The notes: generated from the sequence alone by a model not told the origin. Positions 42,987-53,872 are shown, counted from the stretch's first letter. The stretch is 64,000 nt of DNA from Citrobacter telavivensis (GCA_009363175.1 CP045205.1:1550001-1614000); one strand, 5' to 3'. Program-made: numbers and translations.

Positions 42987-44713
<1,727 letters not shown>

Positions 44714-44734
44714 GAAGTAAAAAAGTTAGAACGG

Positions 44735-44759
44735 CAACGCGTACCAAAGGTACGCGTTG
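44735..44759 (+). terminator. Hairpin between pyrG and eno
   Basis: Eleven-bp perfect stem CAACGCGTACC/GGTACGCGTTG with loop AAA and a short TTTG tail, 22 bases after pyrG. It probably attenuates read-through into eno rather than fully stopping it. Confidence 0.65.
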
Positions 44760-44801
44760 TTTGTCTGGAGTTTTAGTTTAACTTGTACTGAGGAAAACCT
44801 A

Positions 44802-46097
44802 ATGTCCAAAATCGTTAAAGTCATCGGTCGTGAAATCATCGACTCCCGTGGTAACCCGACTGTTGAAGCCGAAGTACACCTGGAAGGTGGTTTCGTCGGT
44901 ATGGCAGCAGCTCCGTCAGGTGCTTCTACGGGTTCCCGCGAAGCGCTGGAACTGCGCGATGGCGACAAATCCCGCTTCATGGGTAAAGGCGTACTGAAAG
45001 CTGTTGGCGCGGTTAACGGCCCGATTGCTCAGGCAATCCTTGGCAAAGATGCCAAAGATCAGGCTGGCATCGACAAAATCATGATCGACCTGGACGGTAC
45101 TGAAAATAAATCCAACTTCGGTGCAAACGCCATCCTGGCTGTGTCTCTGGCAAACGCCAAAGCTGCTGCTGCCGCTAAAGGCATGCCGCTGTACGAGCAC
45201 ATCGCTGAGCTGAACGGTACTCCGGGCAAATACTCCATGCCGGTTCCGATGATGAACATCATCAACGGTGGTGAGCACGCTGACAACAACGTCGACATCC
45301 AGGAATTCATGATTCAGCCGGTTGGCGCGAAAACCCTGAAAGAAGCCGTACGTATGGGTTCTGAAGTGTTCCATAACCTGGCTAAAGTTCTGAAAGCGAA
45401 AGGCATGAACACGGCTGTGGGTGACGAAGGTGGCTACGCGCCGAACCTGGGTTCTAACGCAGAAGCGCTGGCTGTTATCGCTGAAGCGGTTAAAGCAGCA
45501 GGTTACGAGCTGGGCAAAGACATCACTCTGGCGATGGACTGTGCAGCATCTGAATTCTACAAAGACGGTAAATACGTTCTGGCGGGCGAAGGCAACAAAG
45601 CGTTCACCTCTGAAGAATTCACTCACTTCCTGGAAGACCTGACCAAACAGTACCCGATCGTTTCTATCGAAGACGGTCTGGACGAGTCTGACTGGGATGG
45701 TTTTGCTTACCAGACCAAAGTACTGGGCGACAAAATCCAGCTGGTTGGTGACGATCTGTTCGTAACCAACACCAAGATCCTGAAAGAAGGTATCGAGAAA
45801 GGCATCGTTAACTCCATCCTGATCAAATTCAACCAGATCGGTTCTCTGACCGAAACGCTGGCTGCAATCAAGATGGCGAAAGACGCTGGCTACACGGCTG
45901 TCATCTCTCACCGTTCCGGTGAAACTGAAGATGCAACCATCGCTGACCTGGCTGTTGGTACCGCTGCAGGCCAGATCAAAACCGGTTCTATGAGCCGTTC
46001 TGACCGCGTTGCTAAATACAACCAGCTGATTCGTATCGAAGAAGCGCTGGGTGAAAAAGCACCGTACAACGGTCGTAAAGAGATCAAAGGCCAGTAA
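44802..46097 (+). CDS. eno: Enolase
   Basis: Glycolytic enzyme of 431 residues interconverting 2-phosphoglycerate and phosphoenolpyruvate; also a scaffold component of the RNase E degradosome. The signature is LIKFNQIGSLTETLAAI near 339-355, with the flexible-loop residues in APSGASTGSREA near 37-48 and the catalytic ISHRSGETEDATI near 368. Start at 44802 (MSKIVKVIGRE) follows GAGGAAAACCTA. Codon choice is strongly biased to preferred codons, as expected for high expression. It ends one residue short of E. coli eno (GQ instead of GQA). Confidence 0.97.
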   Translation: MSKIVKVIGREIIDSRGNPTVEAEVHLEGGFVGMAAAPSGASTGSREALELRDGDKSRFMGKGVLKAVGAVNGPIAQAILGKDAKDQAGIDKIMIDLDGTENKSNFGANAILAVSLANAKAAAAAKGMPLYEHIAELNGTPGKYSMPVPMMNIINGGEHADNNVDIQEFMIQPVGAKTLKEAVRMGSEVFHNLAKVLKAKGMNTAVGDEGGYAPNLGSNAEALAVIAEAVKAAGYELGKDITLAMDCAASEFYKDGKYVLAGEGNKAFTSEEFTHFLEDLTKQYPIVSIEDGLDESDWDGFAYQTKVLGDKIQLVGDDLFVTNTKILKEGIEKGIVNSILIKFNQIGSLTETLAAIKMAKDAGYTAVISHRSGETEDATIADLAVGTAAGQIKTGSMSRSDRVAKYNQLIRIEEALGEKAPYNGRKEIKGQ

Positions 46098-46122
46098 TTT
46101 ATTACTGCCGCTTTACGCTCTG

Positions 46123-46148
46123 AAAAACCCGCTTCGGCGGGTTTTTTT
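46123..46148 (+). terminator. Terminator of eno
   Basis: CCCGC-TTCG-GCGGG stem with a UUCG tetraloop, flanked by As on the left and seven Ts on the right. A textbook intrinsic terminator, 25 bases after the stop. Confidence 0.95.
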
Positions 46149-46234
46149 ATGCCTGCGGTTAGCGCAGCCGCTGCGCATGACCAGGAAGACGAAATCTGCG
46201 ATAATTACAGATTATCCCTTTAACAGAGAACGCT

Positions 46235-46906
46235 ATGCAGTACCCGATTAACGAGATGTTCCAGACCCTGCAAGGTGAGGGTTACTTTACCGGCGTCCCC
46301 GCCATTTTTATTCGTTTACAGGGATGCCCGGTCGGCTGTGCCTGGTGCGATACCAAACACACCTGGGATAAGCTTGAGGATCGGGAAGTTTCCCTGTACA
46401 GCATCCTGGCGAAAACCAAAGAGAGCGATAAATGGGGCGCGGCGAACAGCGAAGATCTGCTGGCCGTGATTGGTCGACAAGGGTACACCGCGCGTCATGT
46501 GGTGATTACCGGCGGCGAGCCCTGCATCCATGACCTGACGCCGCTCACTGATTTGCTGGAGAAAAATGGATTCAGCTGCCAGATAGAGACCAGCGGTACG
46601 CATGAAGTGCGCTGCACACCCAATACCTGGGTGACCGTTTCGCCGAAGGTGAACATGCGTGGTGGTTATGACGTTCTCTCACAGGCCCTGGAACGCGCGA
46701 ATGAGATTAAACATCCGGTCGGTCGCGTGCGTGACATTGAAGCGCTGGACGAACTGCTTGCCACGCTGAGTGACGACAAACCGCGAGTGATTGCGCTGCA
46801 ACCCATCAGTCAGAAAGAGGATGCCACACGCCTGTGCATCGAAACCTGCATCGCGCGCAACTGGCGCCTGTCGATGCAGACGCACAAATATCTGAATATT
46901 GCCTGA
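46235..46906 (+). CDS. queE: 7-carboxy-7-deazaguanine synthase
   Basis: Radical SAM enzyme of 223 residues that makes CDG from 6-carboxytetrahydropterin in preQ0/queuosine synthesis. The cluster cysteines are C31, C35 and C38 in RLQGCPVGCAWCDTKHTW, followed by the SAM-binding VVITGGEPCIHD. In E. coli QueE also affects division under stress. A hairpin and REP separate it from queD, which is convergent and makes its substrate. Confidence 0.95.
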   Translation: MQYPINEMFQTLQGEGYFTGVPAIFIRLQGCPVGCAWCDTKHTWDKLEDREVSLYSILAKTKESDKWGAANSEDLLAVIGRQGYTARHVVITGGEPCIHDLTPLTDLLEKNGFSCQIETSGTHEVRCTPNTWVTVSPKVNMRGGYDVLSQALERANEIKHPVGRVRDIEALDELLATLSDDKPRVIALQPISQKEDATRLCIETCIARNWRLSMQTHKYLNIA

Positions 46907-46911
46907 TAAAT

Positions 46912-46937
46912 AGCCCGGCGCGTTAACCTGTCGGGCT
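46912..46937 (+). terminator. Hairpin terminator of queE
   Basis: AGCCCG/CGGGCT stem around a 14-base loop, starting 5 bases after the queE stop, followed by TATCTG. Weak T-run. Confidence 0.5.
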
Positions 46938-46942
46938 TATCT

Positions 46943-46980
46943 GTAGGCCGGATAAGACGTTTTGCGTCGCCATCCGGCAA
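46943..46980. repeat. REP element between queE and queD
   Basis: Single REP unit GTAGGCCGGATAAGACGTTT followed by GCCATCCGGCAA, in the convergent queE-queD junction. Confidence 0.8.
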
Positions 46981-46990
46981 GACGAAACGT

Positions 46991-47353
46991 TTACTCGCCG
47001 CGATAAACGCAGCCCGCCGTACAGGTTTCTTTCACCATTACGGCGCTCAACAGGGGGAGTGACGGTTTGACCTGATCCCAAATCCATTTTGCCAGCACTT
47101 CGCTGGTCGGATTTTCCAGACCGGGAATATCGTTCAGGTAGTAATGATCGAGCCTGTCGTAAGTTGGCTTGAACGCGGCTTTTAATTCGGCGAAATCGAT
47201 AATCCAGCCTGTATGTGGACAGACTTCACCGGTGACTTCAAGGCGCACCATAAAGGAGTGTCCGTGCAGACGGCCACATTTATGCCCTTCAGGAACATGA
47301 GGCAAATGGTGAGCGGCTTCGAAGGTGAAATCTTTAAACAGGGTGGTGGTCAT
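46991..47353 (-). CDS. queD: 6-carboxy-5,6,7,8-tetrahydropterin synthase
   Basis: Tunnelling-fold enzyme of 120 residues converting dihydroneopterin triphosphate to 6-carboxytetrahydropterin, the first committed queuosine step after GTP cyclohydrolase. The zinc ligands are in FEAAHHLP (H15/H16) and GRLHGHSF (H30, H32), with the catalytic cysteine at 26 (GHKCGR). The gene diverges from cysJ. Confidence 0.95.
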   Translation of the reverse strand: MTTTLFKDFTFEAAHHLPHVPEGHKCGRLHGHSFMVRLEVTGEVCPHTGWIIDFAELKAAFKPTYDRLDHYYLNDIPGLENPTSEVLAKWIWDQVKPSLPLLSAVMVKETCTAGCVYRGE

Positions 47354-47658
47354 CTTAAACTCTCAGTCAGGCAAAAAACCGCCGTAGGGTACCGGAAAGT
47401 ACATTTTTTATCATTAACTAAAACGGCTTTCCGTCGCAGATTACGTCATTCATCAACTTTATAGGAGATAACTTCATATATTTCATGTGGTTATTCAATC
47501 GTTTTTGTTGTTAATAACTATAACTAAAACAGGTTAGTCCATTTGGTTATTTGTTATTTCCATCCCTTCTTTAATTGTTACTATCACCGCCGTTACCCTT
47601 ATCTTCAGTTTGGGTTTTATTGCTTAAATCCGCTTTGCTTACTGGAACATAACGACGC
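47354..47658. promoter_or_regulatory. Divergent queD-cysJ control region
   Basis: 305 bases, AT-rich, with the direct repeat TAACTAAAAC at about 47415 and 47521. The segment TTAGTCCATTTGGTTATTTG from 47534 resembles the AT-rich CysB-binding sequences of E. coli cys promoters, and lies about 105 bases upstream of the cysJ ATG. No small ORF is convincing. CysB control is expected from the family but the exact site is my guess. Confidence 0.45.
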
Positions 47659-49458
47659 ATGACGACACAGGCCCCACCTTCCGCTTTGCTTCCGCTGAAC
47701 CCGGAGCAACTGGCCCGCCTTCAGGCGGCCACTACCGATCTCACGCCCATGCAGCTTGCATGGGTTTCTGGCTATTTCTGGGGCACGCTGAATCAGCAAC
47801 CCGGCGCGACCGTTGCGACGCCGGCCCCCGTTGCTGAAATGCCGGGCATCACATTGATCTCCGCGTCACAAACGGGCAATGCGCGTCGTGTGGCAGAAGC
47901 GCTGCGTGACGACCTGCTGGCGGCAAAGCTCAGCGTCACGCTGGTGAACGCAGGCGACTACAAATTCAAACAAATCGCCAATGAGAAACTGCTGGTTGTC
48001 GTCACGTCTACCCAGGGTGAAGGCGAGCCGCCGGAAGAAGCCGTCGCGCTGCATAAGTTCCTGTTCTCTAAAAAAGCGCCGAAGCTCGAAAACACGGCAT
48101 TTGCTATTTTTGGTCTGGGTGATACGTCATACGAGTTTTTCTGTCAGTCAGGCAAAGATTTTGACAGCAAACTGGCGGAACTTGGCGGTGAGCGTTTGCT
48201 GGATCGCGTTGACGCCGATGTGGAATACCAGACCGCCGCCGCCGAGTGGCGTACCCGTGTGGTCGAGGTGTTGAAATCACGTGCGCCGGTTGCGACGCAG
48301 ACTCCGTCGATTGCCAGCGGAGCGGTGAATGAGATCCACTCCAGCCCCTATACTAAAGAAGCGCCGCTGAGCGCGGCGTTGTCCGGGAATCAAAAAATCA
48401 CCGGCCGTGATTCAGAGAAAGATGTTCGCCATATTGAAATCGATCTCGGTGAGTCGGGTCTGCGCTACCAGCCTGGCGACGCGCTGGGCGTCTGGTATCA
48501 GAACGATCCTGCGCTGGTGAAAGAGATGGTGGAACTGGTCTGGCTGAAAGGTGATGAGCCCGTGACGGTCAATGGCCAGTCTCTGTCGCTGTCCGACGCG
48601 CTACAGTGGCATGTCGAACTGACTGTCAATACTGCCAATATCGTTGAAAACTATGCCACCTTAACGCGCAGTGAATCGCTGTTGCCGCTGGTTGGCGACA
48701 GGGCACAGTTGCAGCATTATGCGACGACAACGCCGGTTGTCGATATGCTGCGTTTTTCGCCAGCACAGCTGGATGCACAGGCGTTGGTCGACCTGTTGCG
48801 TCCGTTGACGCCGCGCCTTTACTCCATCGCGTCGTCTCAGGCTGAAGTGGAGAACGAAGTACACATCACCGTCGGTGCGGTGCGTTATGAAGTGGAAGGT
48901 CGCGCGCGCGCCGGCGGCGCATCCAGCTTCCTCGCCGATCGCGTTGAAGAAGAGGGCGAAGTGCGTGTGTTCATCGAACATAACGATAACTTCCGTCTGC
49001 CGACGAACCCTGAAACGCCGGTGATTATGATTGGTCCGGGCACGGGCATCGCGCCGTTCCGCGCCTTCATGCAGCAGCGCGCCGCTGATGAAGCGTCAGG
49101 TAAAAACTGGCTGTTTTTTGGCAATCCCCACTTTACCGAAGATTTCCTCTACCAGGTGGAATGGCAGCGTTACGTCAAAGAGGGCGTACTGAGCCGTATC
49201 GATCTCGCCTGGTCACGAGATCAAAAAGAAAAAGTGTATGTACAAGACAAACTGCGCGAACAGGGCGCAGAACTGTGGCGCTGGATTAATGACGGTGCGC
49301 ATATTTATGTCTGCGGCGACGCTAATCGCATGGCGAAAGACGTTGAGCTGGCATTGCTGGAAGTGATTGCTGAATTCGGCGCGATGGACGCGGAATCAGC
49401 GGATGAATTTTTAAGTGAGCTGCGCGTTGAGCGCCGTTATCAGCGAGATGTCTACTAA
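47659..49458 (+). CDS. cysJ: Sulfite reductase (NADPH) flavoprotein alpha subunit
   Basis: Diflavin reductase of 599 residues that passes electrons from NADPH through FAD and FMN to CysI. An N-terminal flavodoxin domain (about 62-200, ISASQTGNARRVAEALRDDL) is followed by an FAD domain (about 235-450, with RLYSIASSQ) and an NADP domain (IGPGTGIAPFRAFMQQR). The C-terminus ends RYQRDVY as in E. coli. Its stop shares a base with the cysI start (TAATG). First gene of cysJIH. Confidence 0.96.
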   Translation: MTTQAPPSALLPLNPEQLARLQAATTDLTPMQLAWVSGYFWGTLNQQPGATVATPAPVAEMPGITLISASQTGNARRVAEALRDDLLAAKLSVTLVNAGDYKFKQIANEKLLVVVTSTQGEGEPPEEAVALHKFLFSKKAPKLENTAFAIFGLGDTSYEFFCQSGKDFDSKLAELGGERLLDRVDADVEYQTAAAEWRTRVVEVLKSRAPVATQTPSIASGAVNEIHSSPYTKEAPLSAALSGNQKITGRDSEKDVRHIEIDLGESGLRYQPGDALGVWYQNDPALVKEMVELVWLKGDEPVTVNGQSLSLSDALQWHVELTVNTANIVENYATLTRSESLLPLVGDRAQLQHYATTTPVVDMLRFSPAQLDAQALVDLLRPLTPRLYSIASSQAEVENEVHITVGAVRYEVEGRARAGGASSFLADRVEEEGEVRVFIEHNDNFRLPTNPETPVIMIGPGTGIAPFRAFMQQRAADEASGKNWLFFGNPHFTEDFLYQVEWQRYVKEGVLSRIDLAWSRDQKEKVYVQDKLREQGAELWRWINDGAHIYVCGDANRMAKDVELALLEVIAEFGAMDAESADEFLSELRVERRYQRDVY

Positions 49459-51170
49459 TGAGCGAAAAACATCCAGGGCCCCTGGTGGTCGAAGGTAAAC
49501 TGACGGACGCCGAGCGCATGAAGCTGGAAAGCAACTATCTGCGCGGCACCATTGCTGAGGATCTGAATGACGGTCTCACCGGCGGTTTTAAAGGTGATAA
49601 CTTCCTGCTGATCCGTTTTCACGGCATGTACCAACAGGATGACCGTGATATCCGCGCCGAGCGTGCAGAACAGAAGCTGGAGCCGCGTCACGCGATGCTG
49701 CTTCGCTGCCGTCTGCCGGGCGGTGTCATTACCACCAAACAGTGGCAGGCGATTGATAAGTTTGCCCATGACAACACCATTTATGGCAGCATTCGCCTGA
49801 CCAACCGGCAGACGTTTCAGTTCCACGGGATCCTGAAGAAGAACGTGAAGCCGGTGCACCAGATGCTGCACTCCGTTGGGCTGGACGCGCTGGCAACCGC
49901 CAACGACATGAACCGTAACGTGCTGTGCACCTCGAACCCGTACGAGTCAGAGCTGCATGCCGAAGCTTACGAATGGGCGAAAAAGATATCCGAGCATCTG
50001 CTGCCGCGTACCCGCGCCTATGCTGAAATTTGGCTCGATCAGGAAAAAGTCGCGACCACCGATGAGGAGCCGATCCTCGGTCAGACCTATCTGCCGCGTA
50101 AGTTCAAAACCACGGTGGTGATCCCGCCGCAGAACGATATCGATCTGCATGCTAACGACATGAACTTTGTCGCGGTTGCGGAAAATGGCAAGCTGGTGGG
50201 CTTTAACCTGTTGGTGGGCGGCGGTCTTTCCATCGAGCACGGTAACAAGAAAACCTACGCCCGTACGGCGAGCGAATTTGGCTATCTGCCGCTGGAGCAC
50301 ACGCTGGCTGTGGCGGAAGCCGTTGTCACCACGCAGCGTGACTGGGGTAACCGTACTGACCGTAAAAATGCGAAAACCAAATATACGCTGGAACGCGTGG
50401 GAGTCGAGACATTCAAAGCGGAAGTGGAACGTCGTGCCGGCATCAAATTCGAACCGATTCGTCCGTACGAATTTACCGGTCGTGGCGATCGTATTGGCTG
50501 GGTGAAGGGCATCGACAATAAATGGCATCTGACGCTGTTTATCGAAAATGGTCGAATTCTCGATTATCCGGGACGTCCGCTGAAAACGGGCCTGCTGGAG
50601 ATTTCGAAAATCCATAAAGGCGAGTTTCGTATTACCGCGAATCAGAATCTGATTATCGCGGGTGTACCGGAGAGCCAGAAGGCGAAGATTGAGAAGATCG
50701 CGCAAGTGAGCGGCCTGATGAACATGGTGACGCCGCAGCGTGAAAACTCCATGGCCTGCGTGTCTTTCCCAACCTGTCCGCTGGCGATGGCGGAGGCCGA
50801 GCGCTTCCTGCCGACGTTTATCGATAAAATTGATGGTTTGATGGCGAAGCATCATGTCAGTGACGAGCATATCGTAATGCGTGTGACGGGTTGCCCGAAC
50901 GGCTGCGGCCGCGCGATGCTGGCAGAAGTCGGGCTGGTCGGGAAAGCGCCGGGACGCTACAACCTGCATCTTGGCGGTAACCGAATCGGCACGCGTATCC
51001 CGCGGATGTTCAAAGAGAACATCACCGAACCGGAAATTCTCGACTCGCTGGACGAACTGATTGGGCGCTGGGCGAAAGAGCGAGAAGCGGGTGAAGGCTT
51101 CGGCGACTTTACGGTGCGTGCGGGCATTATTCGCCCGGTGCTCGATCCTGCCCGGGATTTCTGGGAATAA
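49458..51170 (+). CDS. cysI: Sulfite reductase hemoprotein beta subunit
   Basis: Siroheme and 4Fe-4S enzyme of 570 residues reducing sulfite to sulfide in six electrons. The cluster/siroheme cysteines are in CVSFPTCPLAMAEAER and GCPNGCGRAM, giving the C-x5-C-x(n)-C-x3-C pattern (434, 440, 479 and 483 in E. coli). One-base overlap with cysJ. A BIME with three REP units lies between cysI and cysH. Confidence 0.96.
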   Translation: MSEKHPGPLVVEGKLTDAERMKLESNYLRGTIAEDLNDGLTGGFKGDNFLLIRFHGMYQQDDRDIRAERAEQKLEPRHAMLLRCRLPGGVITTKQWQAIDKFAHDNTIYGSIRLTNRQTFQFHGILKKNVKPVHQMLHSVGLDALATANDMNRNVLCTSNPYESELHAEAYEWAKKISEHLLPRTRAYAEIWLDQEKVATTDEEPILGQTYLPRKFKTTVVIPPQNDIDLHANDMNFVAVAENGKLVGFNLLVGGGLSIEHGNKKTYARTASEFGYLPLEHTLAVAEAVVTTQRDWGNRTDRKNAKTKYTLERVGVETFKAEVERRAGIKFEPIRPYEFTGRGDRIGWVKGIDNKWHLTLFIENGRILDYPGRPLKTGLLEISKIHKGEFRITANQNLIIAGVPESQKAKIEKIAQVSGLMNMVTPQRENSMACVSFPTCPLAMAEAERFLPTFIDKIDGLMAKHHVSDEHIVMRVTGCPNGCGRAMLAEVGLVGKAPGRYNLHLGGNRIGTRIPRMFKENITEPEILDSLDELIGRWAKEREAGEGFGDFTVRAGIIRPVLDPARDFWE

Positions 51171-51177
51171 CGTCTTA

Positions 51178-51313
51178 TTGCCGGATGGCGGCGTGAACGC
51201 CTTATCCGGCCTACGGATTTTGTAGACGCCCGGTGGCCGTTGTAGGCCTGATAAGCGAAGCGCCATCAGATAAAGCCGTTGTAGGCCTGATAAGCGAAGC
51301 GCCATCAGGCAGT
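51178..51313. repeat. BIME with three REP units and a 34-bp direct repeat
   Basis: One REP at 51178-51214 is followed by two copies of an identical 34-base unit (51236-51269 and 51275-51308) beginning GCCGTTGTAGGCCTGATAAG. The copies are 39 bases apart, which suggests recent tandem duplication. It lies inside the cysJIH operon, so it is transcribed and may lower cysH relative to cysJI. Confidence 0.85.
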
Positions 51314-51330
51314 CAAACAGTGAGGAACTT

Positions 51331-52065
51331 ATGTCCAGACTCGATCTACACGCTCTGAACGCGCTGCCGAAAGTGGAGCGCGTGATGGCACTGGCTGAAA
51401 CCAACAGCCAACTGGAAAAACTTGACGCTGAGGGGCGGGTAGCCTGGGCGCTGGAGAATTTGCCTGGCGAATACGTCCTTTCATCAAGCTTCGGGATTCA
51501 GGCGGCGGTGAGTCTGCATCTGGTCAATCAGATCCGCCCGGATATCCCGGTGATCCTGACCGATACCGGCTATCTTTTCCCGGAAACCTACCAGTTTATT
51601 GATGAGTTAACGGACAAGCTCAAACTGAATCTGAAGGTTTATCGCGCCCCCGAAAGCGCCGCCTGGCAGGAAGCACGTTATGGCAAACTGTGGGAGCAGG
51701 GCGTGGAAGGCATTGAGAAATACAATGAGATCAACAAAGTCGAACCGATGAACCGGGCGCTGCAGGAACTCAATGCGCAAACCTGGTTTGCGGGGTTGCG
51801 TCGCGAACAGTCCGGTAGTCGTGCGCATCTGCCCGTGCTGGCTATCCAGCGTGGGGTCTTTAAAGTGCTGCCAATTATCGACTGGGACAACCGCACGGTT
51901 TATCAGTACCTGCAAAAGCACGGGCTGAAGTATCACCCGTTGTGGGATCAGGGCTATCTTTCCGTGGGGGATACACATACCACGCGCAAATGGGAACCCG
52001 GCATGGCAGAAGAAGAGACACGTTTCTTTGGGTTGAAGCGTGAGTGCGGACTGCACGAAGGCTAA
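51331..52065 (+). CDS. cysH: Phosphoadenosine phosphosulfate reductase
   Basis: Thioredoxin-dependent PAPS reductase of 244 residues forming sulfite and PAP. A PP-loop-type fold with SSSFGIQAAVSLHL near 52-65. The catalytic cysteine is C239 in the C-terminal ECGLHEG. It lacks the extra cysteine pairs of plant-type APS reductases, fitting PAPS use. The ribosome site is GAGGAAC. Follows cysI across a BIME. Confidence 0.96.
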   Translation: MSRLDLHALNALPKVERVMALAETNSQLEKLDAEGRVAWALENLPGEYVLSSSFGIQAAVSLHLVNQIRPDIPVILTDTGYLFPETYQFIDELTDKLKLNLKVYRAPESAAWQEARYGKLWEQGVEGIEKYNEINKVEPMNRALQELNAQTWFAGLRREQSGSRAHLPVLAIQRGVFKVLPIIDWDNRTVYQYLQKHGLKYHPLWDQGYLSVGDTHTTRKWEPGMAEEETRFFGLKRECGLHEG

Positions 52066-52178
52066 AATAAAAATCTGAAAATATTATCCCGGGCTGTTTT
52101 ATAAATCGCTTTGTTTTACCCTTGGTGACGTTATTGCCGGAGGCAGTGACGTCAATTTAAAACTGAGGGATTAAATAA

Positions 52179-52460
52179 ATGAAAAAGATTTTTTTTGTTG
52201 TGATGCTAACTCTGGTGTCTGGTTCTTCTTTTGCAGCAATTACTGATACTTGTCAGCAATACTTTGATGATGTTGATGCGTTGATTGTTCAGGCATCAAA
52301 AACCAGCGATCAGGCTAAACAGCAGATGGAAGCAATGAAACCTCAACTGGAGGAGGCTAAGAAGCAACTCGCAGGATTACCGGCTGAAAATCAGGATGCT
52401 GGCTGTAAACAAGGCGCTGCTGCGCTGGTACAAATGAAGCAGTCCATGGGCATCCAATAA
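52179..52460 (+). CDS. Small secreted protein, DUF5339-like
   Basis: Protein of 93 residues with a clear signal peptide (MKKIFFVVMLTLVSGSSFAA, cleavage near residue 19-20). The mature part is helical and Lys/Gln/Glu/Ala-rich, with one cysteine near each end (DTCQQYFDDV and DAGCKQGA), so a disulfide could close a helical hairpin. It resembles small periplasmic proteins filed under DUF5339; I am not certain of the number. ATG follows a GAGGGATTAAATAA site. It lies at the cysH-iap junction, which holds CRISPR-Cas in K-12 and sopD in Salmonella. Confidence 0.75.
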   Translation: MKKIFFVVMLTLVSGSSFAAITDTCQQYFDDVDALIVQASKTSDQAKQQMEAMKPQLEEAKKQLAGLPAENQDAGCKQGAAALVQMKQSMGIQ

Positions 52461-52525
52461 TTTATTATAAAAGAGCGTAATGGAAATAAACGACGCTCAG
52501 AATGGTGTCACTCTTCGCGTCTTTT

Positions 52526-52553
52526 GCCGGATAGCAATATCGCTTTATCCGGC
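52526..52553. repeat. REP element downstream of iap
   Basis: Single REP-like unit GCCGGATAGCAATATCGCTT followed by TATCCGGC, between the convergent small secreted protein gene and iap. Confidence 0.7.
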
Positions 52554-52560
52554 CGTATGA

Positions 52561-53598
52561 TTAGCTCGCTTTCGCTAATTCTTTCACCAGCGGCAGCATA
52601 ATGCGCATGACGTCGCGATTGCGATGTTCAATACGTCCAGGCAGGGCTTTATCAATATGCTGTTGATTATCCAGACGTACGTCGTGCCAGCTATTTCCTG
52701 CCGGGAAAGAGGCGGTTTTGGCGCGCTGCTGGTAACCATCTTTCTTGCCGAGATTCCAGTTCGTCGCCTCGACGGAAAGCACCGAAATTCCCGCTTTATC
52801 GAAAACCTCTGCGTCGTTGCAACAACCGGTGCCTTTTGGATAATCCTTATTCAGGCCAGGATTAGTGGTAGCGACAATACCATGACTGCGCGCGAGAGCT
52901 AATGCCCGGTCGCGGGTTAATTTGCGCACGGCTTCCGGGGTATTTTGCCCACTATTAAAATACAACTTATCGCCGACGATCAGGTTATCGAGGTTAATCA
53001 CCAACAGTGTGTTTTTCTTCTCGGCCGCGCTCATGCGTTTGAGCAGGTTTTCGGCCCCCAGTTTTCCCTCTTCCTCGCCGCTGGTGGCAATAAAGCGAAT
53101 ACCGTATTCGGTAGGCACATTTTTCAGGCGTTCTGCCAGTTCGAGCATAACGCCCAGTCCGGCGGCGTTATCATCCACACCTTGCAGTGTCAGACCGCCA
53201 AGATTTGCATCGCTATCGGTGTCACTTTGTGGGGCGTAGGTGTCCAGATGCGCCATGATAATAATCTGCTGCGGGGCTTTGCCTTCATGGGCGGCAATGA
53301 CGGTACTGCCGGTCACGTTATGCCAGTTTTTGCGGTTATTTTTAGCGGTATAAATGTAGCGACTGTTGAACGTGCGGATATCGCTGCGATAGCCCATTTG
53401 CTCAAACTGCTGGCGTAAATAGTCGGCAGACAACATTTCTGCCGGGGAACCGGTCATCCTTCCCGGGAAAACGGTCGCAATATGACGGGTCTGCGTTGTC
53501 GCAAAATCGCCCGGTTTTGGGGATGACGCCTGAGCGGGGACAATAAAGCATACGCCGAGCGCCAGGAGAGCAGAAAGACGGCGCGTTGCGGAAAACAT
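52561..53598 (-). CDS. iap: Alkaline phosphatase isozyme conversion aminopeptidase
   Basis: Periplasmic zinc aminopeptidase (M28 family) of 345 residues that trims the N-terminal arginine of alkaline phosphatase. The signal peptide is MFSATRRLSALLALGVCFIV with cleavage near PAQA. Metal-site segments are visible: IMAHLDTYAP, VDDNAAGLGVMLELAE, TSGEEEGKLGAENLL and the later CCNDAEVF. Length equals E. coli. In K-12 a CRISPR array lies just past its 3' end; here there is none. Confidence 0.93.
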   Translation of the reverse strand: MFSATRRLSALLALGVCFIVPAQASSPKPGDFATTQTRHIATVFPGRMTGSPAEMLSADYLRQQFEQMGYRSDIRTFNSRYIYTAKNNRKNWHNVTGSTVIAAHEGKAPQQIIIMAHLDTYAPQSDTDSDANLGGLTLQGVDDNAAGLGVMLELAERLKNVPTEYGIRFIATSGEEEGKLGAENLLKRMSAAEKKNTLLVINLDNLIVGDKLYFNSGQNTPEAVRKLTRDRALALARSHGIVATTNPGLNKDYPKGTGCCNDAEVFDKAGISVLSVEATNWNLGKKDGYQQRAKTASFPAGNSWHDVRLDNQQHIDKALPGRIEHRNRDVMRIMLPLVKELAKAS

Positions 53599-53872
53599 AG
53601 TGAATCCTTAATAGCCAGCGGGGGAAACCCTGAATACAAAGCAAAAATTTTAATCCATCTAGTATGAAACGGTGACCTCGCTAAGACAATTTCATTTGCT
53701 CTTAAATGCCCGAATTCCGGCGGGTTAAGCACTTTTTGATATTTGCTTTGCCAGATCGTTATTCCTTTGAGGAACTACTCATTCCAATTCGTAATTTCAT
53801 TCGTTCTCCTGCGCTCCCTATAGTCGGGTTATCTGACGTGCTCGACATTCGCGGTATTGTAAAGGAACGGTT
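53599..53872. promoter_or_regulatory. Divergent iap-cysD control region
   Basis: 274 bases. A stretch TTATTCCTTTGAGGAACTAC at 53759 resembles AT-rich CysB-binding sequences, and CCTATAGT near 53817 could be the cysD -10 region. A ribosome site AAGGAACGG precedes the cysD ATG. CysB control of cysDNC is known in E. coli; sites here are tentative. Confidence 0.4.

Noticed and set aside
44916..45911. 331-codon open frame antisense to eno.
   Set aside because: Result of the biased codon use of eno; no independent coding signal.
49947..51404. 485-codon open frame antisense to cysI.
   Set aside because: Runs against the strongly conserved cysI and into cysH; arginine- and histidine-rich shadow translation.
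53613..53630. GCCAGCGGGGGAAACCC upstream of iap looks like part of a type I-E CRISPR repeat.
   Set aside because: It is a single, imperfect copy on the wrong side of iap, with no spacers, no second repeat and no cas genes.
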